Shown in pieces: positions 59,062-64,000 of a stretch of 64,000 nucleotides of DNA. Source of the DNA: Arthrobacter silviterrae (GTDB taxonomy: Bacteria; Actinomycetota; Actinomycetes; Actinomycetales; Micrococcaceae). Made by a program: the position numbers and the translations under genes. The DNA lies in the NCBI RefSeq assembly GCF_011045165.1, contig NZ_JAAKZI010000015.1, positions 1 through 64,000 of the forward strand, written 5' to 3'. A model generated the notes under the pieces. The model was not told the DNA's origin. It did not search any database and worked only from the letters and a program-made list of their open reading frames with translations. The first letter of the stretch is position 1; every line of letters begins with the position of its first letter.

Positions 59062-59111
59062 GGTCTTGGCGCTACAGTGAAGACATCATTTCGACGCCGT
59101 AGGGAGCCACC

Positions 59112-59153
59112 ATGACCGCTGTCCGCCCCCATCGCCCCGGGTGCCGTCGCTGA
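59112..59153 (+). CDS. 13-residue ORF coupled to the ABC1 kinase gene
   Basis: ATG at 59112 follows AGGGAG with a 5-base spacer. It opens a 13-codon frame (MTAVRPHRPGCRR) whose TGA (59151-59153) shares its last base with the kinase ATG. The kinase gene lacks its own clear ribosome-binding site, so translation may reach it by reinitiation. A frameshift in this DNA could look similar, but the kinase family does not need this N-terminus. Confidence 0.45.
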   Translation: MTAVRPHRPGCRR

Positions 59154-61165
59154 TGGCCATCCTGGACATTGCGGTAGTTGTCCTGCTTGCCATTGCCGGC
59201 CTGATATTCCTGTTGCTGCAGTCCTGGCTCGCCGCCACCGTGGTTCGCCGCGTTGTGGGCGTGCCCATCGGATGGCCGCGGTCCATTGCCGTCGGGTTTG
59301 TCATGAGCGCCGCGATGGGCGTCACCGTGCAGTATCTCTTCCGTGCCGCAACGGGCCAAAACACAAACGGCCTGAACGTAACGGCCCCTGTGGCGGCCAT
59401 TTTCCTGGTACTGGCCGTTGGCTGGATCTTTGCGCTGGGCGTGGCCGCGCTCGTGTTCATCGAGGCAGGGTTCCCCACGGGATCCCTGCCCGGGCCCGCC
59501 GCGGTCTTCACGGGGTGGAAGGCGCGGCGGCGGCGCGCCCGGCGGTACAGCGAAATTATCTCCATCGCCGTCAGGCACGGACTCGGCTCGAGGCTGCGCG
59601 GATTTGGCCGGGGCGACGCTGTGGAACGGGATGCGAAGACGGCCAGGGCCCTGCGTGACGCGCTCAACGAGGCCGGCGTCACCTTCGTCAAGCTGGGCCA
59701 GATGCTCTCCACCCGGCGCGACTTGCTGCCCGGGGTTTACATCCGTGAGCTGGAAACGCTGCAGACCAAGGCCACACCGGAGCCGTGGGAATCGATCGAG
59801 GCAGCCATCGCCGAACGGCTCGGGCGCCCCCTGTCCGAGGTGTTCGCGGAGGTGGACACCACACCCTTGGCGGCGGCATCCGTGGCCCAGGTCCACCCGG
59901 CCGTGTTGTTGGACGGCACACCGGTGGTCATCAAGGTCCAGCGCCCCGGCGCCCTGGAACAGGTCGACCTTGACTCGGACATCATCATCAGGCTTGCCGC
60001 ATGGCTGAACAAGACCACACCGTGGGGGAAGTCCCTGGGCGTGCACGCGCTCGCCAAGGGCTTTGCCGGCTCGCTCGAAGAGGAACTGGACTACACGGTC
60101 GAGCTGGAGAACATGCGCAGCATCGAGCACTCGCTTAATGCCGGCTCGTTTAAAGTCACTGTCCCACACCCCCACGCGGAGATTTCCGGGGAGAGGCTGC
60201 TGGTCATGGACCGGCTGCCCGGGCTGCCCGTCGGCTCAGCCGGCGCCTTGTTGACTTCCCTCCCCGCAGCAAGGCGCAGCGAGCTGGCCGCGACCCTGCT
60301 CGGCGCCACACTGCAGCAAATCATCACCGACGGGGTCTTCCACGCGGACCTGCACGCCGGCAACATCTTCATCTCCCCCGAGGGGACGCTGGGCCTGCTC
60401 GACTTTGGTGCCGTCGGCCGCCTCGACCCGGCCACCGCGTCCGCCCTGGCCATGATGCTGTACGCCATCGACAAGAACGACGCCGCGGCGGCCACCGACG
60501 CCCTTGTTGAGCTCCTGGACAGGCCCGAGGACCTGGACGTGAGGAAAGTTGAACGTGAGCTGGGTGCCCTACTCACCCGCTTCAGGCAGGGCTTCCGGGC
60601 CGGCGGCAGCCAGCAAATGTTTGGGCTGCTGTTTGGCCTGGTCATTGCGCACAGGTTCACCGTCCCCGCCCAAATCGGCGCAGCTTTCCGTGCCCTGGCC
60701 GCCGTCGAGGGCACCCTGCTGCTGATCGATCCCGGCATGGACCTGGTGGCGGCCGCCCGGGCCGAAGGCAGCCGGCTGGTTTCGGCAAAGGTCACCTTTG
60801 GCAGCGCCAAGGACGAAATCGAGCAGCAGCTGATGTCGCTGCTGCCGATGCTCAACCGCCTTCCGCGCCGCGTCAACAAGATCAGCGAGGACCTGGAACA
60901 AGGCCGTTTTTCCATGAATGTGCGCGTGCTTGCCCACCCCGCCGACCGCCGCTATCTCACGGGGCTGTTCCAGCAGCTGGTCGTGGCGGTCCTGGCCGGC
61001 GCCGCCGTGGTTGGTGCCATCATGCTGATCACCAGCAACGGCGGCCCGCTGCTGACGGGCCAGGTCCGGCTGTACCAGGTGTTTGGCTTTGCCCTGCTCT
61101 TTGGCGGCTTTGTGCTGGGCATGCGCGCCCTGATGCTGGTGTTCAAGCGCGACGGCGGCGGCTGA
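59153..61165 (+). CDS. ABC1/AarF/UbiB family kinase-like protein
   Basis: This 670-residue protein has three N-terminal membrane segments (about residues 2-24, 40-60 and 78-100), then an atypical kinase domain. Hallmarks are FVKLGQMLSTRRDLLP (KxGQ), AAASVAQVHPAVL (alanine-rich loop), VVIKVQRPG (ATP lysine), FHADLHAGNIFI (catalytic loop) and LLDFGAVG (metal site). Two C-terminal helices end the protein. Relatives support quinone or lipid metabolism at membranes, and a role with menaquinone is plausible but unproven. A GTG at 59141 is an alternative start. Confidence 0.86.
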   Translation: MAILDIAVVVLLAIAGLIFLLLQSWLAATVVRRVVGVPIGWPRSIAVGFVMSAAMGVTVQYLFRAATGQNTNGLNVTAPVAAIFLVLAVGWIFALGVAALVFIEAGFPTGSLPGPAAVFTGWKARRRRARRYSEIISIAVRHGLGSRLRGFGRGDAVERDAKTARALRDALNEAGVTFVKLGQMLSTRRDLLPGVYIRELETLQTKATPEPWESIEAAIAERLGRPLSEVFAEVDTTPLAAASVAQVHPAVLLDGTPVVIKVQRPGALEQVDLDSDIIIRLAAWLNKTTPWGKSLGVHALAKGFAGSLEEELDYTVELENMRSIEHSLNAGSFKVTVPHPHAEISGERLLVMDRLPGLPVGSAGALLTSLPAARRSELAATLLGATLQQIITDGVFHADLHAGNIFISPEGTLGLLDFGAVGRLDPATASALAMMLYAIDKNDAAAATDALVELLDRPEDLDVRKVERELGALLTRFRQGFRAGGSQQMFGLLFGLVIAHRFTVPAQIGAAFRALAAVEGTLLLIDPGMDLVAAARAEGSRLVSAKVTFGSAKDEIEQQLMSLLPMLNRLPRRVNKISEDLEQGRFSMNVRVLAHPADRRYLTGLFQQLVVAVLAGAAVVGAIMLITSNGGPLLTGQVRLYQVFGFALLFGGFVLGMRALMLVFKRDGGG

Positions 61166-61206
61166 GTCTGGCGCGCACCGGCCCGTGAGGCGTGAACGGC
61201 GAAGGG

Positions 61207-61668
61207 TCAGCTGCGGCCGCCCGGAGGCCCCACCACCAGCAGTGCCGTGACGATGGCGGCCACAACCACGGCAAAGCCGGGCACCAGCAGCACGGGCCGG
61301 TTGAGCAGCACGCGCAGCGCCTTGCTGCGCAGGGTGTGGTCGCGGGGGTCCGCCGTCGCGGCGGTGCGCCAACCGCCGTCGAGCCTGCCGTGCCTTTCCA
61401 GGTGCCGGTCAAAGGGGATCGTGGCGTAGGGCAGGAACGCCGTGGCCATGGCAGTGGCGATCTTCCGCTTGGACCAGTGCTGGTTGGTTCCGACCATCAC
61501 CGCGCAGAGGATGTAGGCGACAAAGACAATTCCGTGGATGGTGCCGGCAACGGCCACAGGCAGCGGGCCCGCCGTGAAGCCGTACTTGGCCACCATGCCG
61601 GCGATCAGCAGGGTCCAGGTGATGGCTTCTGCGGTGGCGAGGGATCGGTAAAAAGTGCGGGGGCTCAC
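61207..61668 (-). CDS. DUF3817 domain-containing membrane protein
   Basis: This 153-residue protein matches the small integral-membrane family DUF3817. It shows RSLATAEAITWTLLIAGMV, the HGIVFVAYILCAVMVG helix, and ATAFLPYATIPFDRHL. A long hydrophilic loop (about residues 88-118) and a last helix (about 125-145) follow. Function is unknown. It starts with a GTG that overlaps the MFS stop by 4 bases, so it is coupled to the exporter and may assist or modify it. Confidence 0.8.
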   Translation of the reverse strand: MSPRTFYRSLATAEAITWTLLIAGMVAKYGFTAGPLPVAVAGTIHGIVFVAYILCAVMVGTNQHWSKRKIATAMATAFLPYATIPFDRHLERHGRLDGGWRTAATADPRDHTLRSKALRVLLNRPVLLVPGFAVVVAAIVTALLVVGPPGGRS

Positions 61669-63368
61669 GCGGTGTGGTCCATTTCGGGTTGTGGGTTGTG
61701 TGGGGCAAGGTGTGGGGGAAGTTCGGGGCGGGCGGCGGCCGTCCGTGCCGCGCGGGCAACGAACACGGAGCCTACCAGGCCGATGAACAGGAAGGCGGCT
61801 GCGCCGAGCACGGAGGCGCCGACAGCCTGGGCGAAGCCGCTCGAGAGGGCGTCCACAGCGGCAGGGCCGGCCGCGCCCAGCGGGCCGTGGCTGCCGAGCC
61901 GTGCAAGCTGGGGGACCACGCCGCCGGCTGAGTCGCGCAACTGGCCGGCCAGGGTGGTGGCCTGCCCCTCCGGCAGTCCGGCGACACCGCCCAACAGGCC
62001 GCCGGCGCGGGTGAAGGCGAAATGTGCCAGCAGGCTGCCCATGATGGCTGAGCCGAGGGCGGCGCCGAGCTGGCGGACCGTGCTTTGCGTGGCCGAGCCC
62101 TGGCCGGAGACGCTGGTGGGGATGTCGGCCAGGACGGTGCCCGTGAGCTGTGCCGAGGCCAGCCCCAGGCCCAGCCCGTAGACCACCAGCAGCGCCGCGA
62201 TGAGCCAGATTGAGGTTGTGGCCGTGATGGACAAACCAAGGACCAGCAGGCCGGCAGTTTCCAGCGCCAGGCCGAGGATGACAACATTGGGCGGGCCCAT
62301 CCGCGCCGCGAGGTGGCGGGCGGAGGCGCCGGAGAAAAACGCCCCGAGCGCCATGGCGGCGAGCACGAAGCCCGCCCCCAGGGTGCCCAGGCCCAGGATG
62401 TTGATGAGGTACAGGGGCAGGACCAGCAGCAGGCCGAACTCGCCGATCGCCACCATGGCGGCCACGGCGTTGCCCCAGGAGAATGTCCCGACCTTGAACA
62501 GCGACAAGTCAAGGATGGCGGAGCGTTGGGCCGCGGCGCGGTGCCGTTCCCACAGGATGAAACCTGCCAGCGCAACGAGGCCGGTGGCCAGGGCCAGCGG
62601 CACGATGGAGATCGCTGCGTCCGCCGGCCAATGGATGGGGCCGAGGTCCAGGGCGGCGCCGGCATTCCACCAGCCCAGAGTTGGCCCCTCGATCAATGCG
62701 AAGACCAGCAGTCCGAAGCCGACGGCGCTGAGCAGCAGGCCGGGCACGTCCATTCCGGCACGGGCCCCGGGCGATTGGGTTTCCGGCACAAACAGCAGGG
62801 CTCCGGCCAGGACCAGCACGCCCAGCGGCACGTTGACGATGAAGATCCACTGCCACGCGAACGACGACGTCAGCCACCCGCCCAGCAGCGGGCCGATGGC
62901 GGCCATGCCGGAAATGACGGCGCCCCACACGGCAAAGGCCGTGGTTCTGTCCTTGCCGAAGAAGGTCGAATTGACGCTGGAAAGCGTCGCGGGCAGCACG
63001 GCCGCGCCGCCCACGCCCTGGACCAGACGGCTGAGGATCAGCCCGGCGGCCCCGTGTGAGAGTGCGGCCAGGATGCTGCCTGCCATGAACAGGACCACGC
63101 CGATGATGAACAGCTTCCGCCGGCCAAACTTGTCGCCCAGACGGCCGCTGGTCAGCAGCAGTGCTGCCAGCACCACCGAGTACAGGCTGTTGACCCACTG
63201 CGCGTCATTCAGGTCCAGGTGCAGATCGCTGATGATGGTGGGCAGGGACACGCCCACGATGGTGCCGTCGATGACGATCATGGACAGGCCGCCGGCCAGG
63301 ACGCCCAGTCCCGCCCATTTGTTTCGGGTCCGTTTGCCCGTTGTTGTCACTCCACCCTGCTTTTCCAT
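61665..63368 (-). CDS. MFS transporter, DHA2 family drug-exporter type
   Basis: This 567-residue protein has about 14 transmembrane segments, as in the DHA2 (EmrB/QacA) family. The loop-2 motif A is GRLGDKFGRRK (about residues 76-86). DGTIVGVSLPTI in the first helix and an MFS antiporter-type motif in helix 5 (GMAAIGPLLGGWL) are present. It probably exports drugs or other amphiphiles in exchange for protons. The operator-like inverted repeat at 63405-63420 suggests ligand-controlled expression, but no regulator gene is in the window. It is coupled to DUF3817. Confidence 0.87.
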   Translation of the reverse strand: MEKQGGVTTTGKRTRNKWAGLGVLAGGLSMIVIDGTIVGVSLPTIISDLHLDLNDAQWVNSLYSVVLAALLLTSGRLGDKFGRRKLFIIGVVLFMAGSILAALSHGAAGLILSRLVQGVGGAAVLPATLSSVNSTFFGKDRTTAFAVWGAVISGMAAIGPLLGGWLTSSFAWQWIFIVNVPLGVLVLAGALLFVPETQSPGARAGMDVPGLLLSAVGFGLLVFALIEGPTLGWWNAGAALDLGPIHWPADAAISIVPLALATGLVALAGFILWERHRAAAQRSAILDLSLFKVGTFSWGNAVAAMVAIGEFGLLLVLPLYLINILGLGTLGAGFVLAAMALGAFFSGASARHLAARMGPPNVVILGLALETAGLLVLGLSITATTSIWLIAALLVVYGLGLGLASAQLTGTVLADIPTSVSGQGSATQSTVRQLGAALGSAIMGSLLAHFAFTRAGGLLGGVAGLPEGQATTLAGQLRDSAGGVVPQLARLGSHGPLGAAGPAAVDALSSGFAQAVGASVLGAAAFLFIGLVGSVFVARAARTAAARPELPPHLAPHNPQPEMDHTA

Positions 63369-63404
63369 GCTTTAAGGCTAGTTTGGTGACGGAATGTCAG
63401 CATC

Positions 63405-63420
63405 AATCAAACGGTTGATT
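63405..63420. promoter_or_regulatory. Inverted repeat in the MFS / MBL divergent promoter region
   Basis: AATCAAACGGTTGATT is a 16-base inverted repeat with 14 of 16 symmetric positions. It lies 37 bases upstream of the MFS start. Its size and form fit a TetR- or MarR-type operator. Confidence 0.5.
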
Positions 63421-63474
63421 CAGCGCCCCGCTGCCCTCCGGCCCTAGGCTTGGACCATCAACACGGGAGGGCCC

Positions 63475-64000
63475 ATGGGACAGGAATGGCAGGAACTGCG
63501 CGGCGGCATCCTTGTCACCGCGGCCACCGCCGACCGGGCGCTGGTCAACACGGGCCTCGTGGTGGGGCTTCGGCGCGCACTGGTGATCGACACCGGCTGC
63601 GGCCCCCGCCATGGCGCAGAGCTGCTCGCCGCCGTCCGCCGCGTGACGCCGCTGCCGCTGGTGGTGGCGAACACCCACGCCCATTGGGACCACTTCTTCG
63701 GCAATGCCGTATTCAAGAACGACGGCGCCACCCAGTTTTGGGCGCACGCCACCGCCGCGCGTGGCATGGCTGCGACGGGGGAGGCGCAGCGGCAGGAGGT
63801 GGCCGGCGTCGAGCCTGGAATGGCGGCAGGGGAGGGCCCGCTGACGGAGTTGGTGCCGCCCACCTGCCTGGTGGGCGCTGATCCCGCGGTGCTGGACCTG
63901 GGCGGGGTGTCCGCAACCCTTTTCACGATGGGCCCGGCCCACACCGGCGGCGACCTCATGGTGGGTGTGGAGGGGGTGCTCTTTGCCGGGGACGTGCTGG
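63475..64000 (+). CDS. MBL-fold metallo-hydrolase (cut off by the window end)
   Basis: The visible 175 residues begin with MGQEWQELRGGILVTAATAD and carry the metal motif THAHWDH (H68, H70, D72, H73) and a later AHTGGD, as in metallo-beta-lactamase-fold hydrolases. VIDTGCGPRHGAEL is the typical early strand. The last visible part, VLFAGDVL, contains the aspartate that bridges the two metals. Such proteins hydrolyse lactams, thioesters or other substrates, and the specific role is unknown. The ATG has GGGAGG upstream. The frame is still open at 64000. Confidence 0.82.
   Translation, partial: MGQEWQELRGGILVTAATADRALVNTGLVVGLRRALVIDTGCGPRHGAELLAAVRRVTPLPLVVANTHAHWDHFFGNAVFKNDGATQFWAHATAARGMAATGEAQRQEVAGVEPGMAAGEGPLTELVPPTCLVGADPAVLDLGGVSATLFTMGPAHTGGDLMVGVEGVLFAGDVL

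Noticed and set aside
1-64000. tRNA, rRNA, prophage, integrase and known riboswitch signals
   Set aside because: I read both strands for typical motifs and found none that I can support.

Overview
The window is high-GC actinobacterial DNA. The gene content fits a Micrococcaceae member close to Arthrobacter, assigned by recognising gene families and gene order rather than by any search. Supporting signs are menaquinone genes (menA, menE, menB) next to a System II cytochrome c maturation operon, a SecA2, a DinB-fold TIGR03085 protein of the mycothiol-enzyme superfamily, a 13E12-type DUF222-HNH protein, and a complete phenylacetate degradation cluster. Genes are tightly packed, with many 4-base ATGA/GTGA or 1-base TAATG overlaps. 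I saw no tRNA, rRNA, CRISPR array, transposase, integrase or replication origin.

Layout. 1-5.8 kb: a YceI-like protein, then a phosphatase / TlpA-like thioredoxin / ccdA / resB / ccsB operon for cytochrome c assembly. 5.8-7.25 kb: a PD-(D/E)XK endonuclease-like gene bracketed by a family of GTAC-centred palindromes. 7.25-12.3 kb: small membrane proteins, a TIGR03085 protein, menA, menE, menB and a VOC protein. 12.3-15.2 kb: a 73-base near-palindrome, an acetyltransferase, a tyrosine-type phosphatase, and a sigma factor coupled to a membrane protein that is probably its regulator. 15.3-20.4 kb: secA2, a DHFR-like reductase, an M50-like membrane protease, a 32-base tandem repeat and an NAD-epimerase-like gene. 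20.4-24.3 kb: an ABC-F ATPase behind a short leader ORF, a small unknown gene, a RIO kinase behind a 27-codon leader ORF and an 11-bp hairpin, and a membrane protein. 24.4-30.4 kb: pta-ackA, an acetyltransferase and an oligopeptidase B-like S9 peptidase.

30.5-46.5 kb is the phenylacetate catabolon, in three transcription units. They are thiolase-paaF-paaH-paaZ (+), paaI-paaK-paaR (-) and paaABCDE-paaG (+). A shared TetR-type operator pattern sits at the three promoter regions and is the likely target of PaaR. PaaK makes phenylacetyl-CoA, PaaABCDE epoxidises it, PaaG isomerises it, PaaZ opens the ring and oxidises the aldehyde, and the thiolase, PaaF and PaaH carry out the beta-oxidation steps. 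A DUF427 gene and a large DUF222-HNH gene lie inside the cluster.

46.5-52.1 kb holds a divergent lipid-type cluster: an SDR, an alkyl-DHAP-synthase-like flavoprotein, a TetR, a glycerol-3-phosphate dehydrogenase and a diacylglycerol-kinase-like protein. 52.1-59.1 kb: a PEP-mutase-family protein, an APC permease, an Lrp-type regulator, and a branched-chain-type 2-oxoacid dehydrogenase operon (E1 alpha, E1 beta, E2). 59.1-64 kb: an ABC1/UbiB kinase behind a 13-codon ORF, a DUF3817-MFS exporter pair, and an MBL-fold hydrolase cut by the window end.

The strongest leads for new biology are the two leader-ORF arrangements (RIO kinase, ABC-F), the palindrome-bracketed endonuclease-like gene, the 32-base repeat that forms the N-terminal codons of paaH, and the lipid cluster with only 17 bases between divergent start codons.
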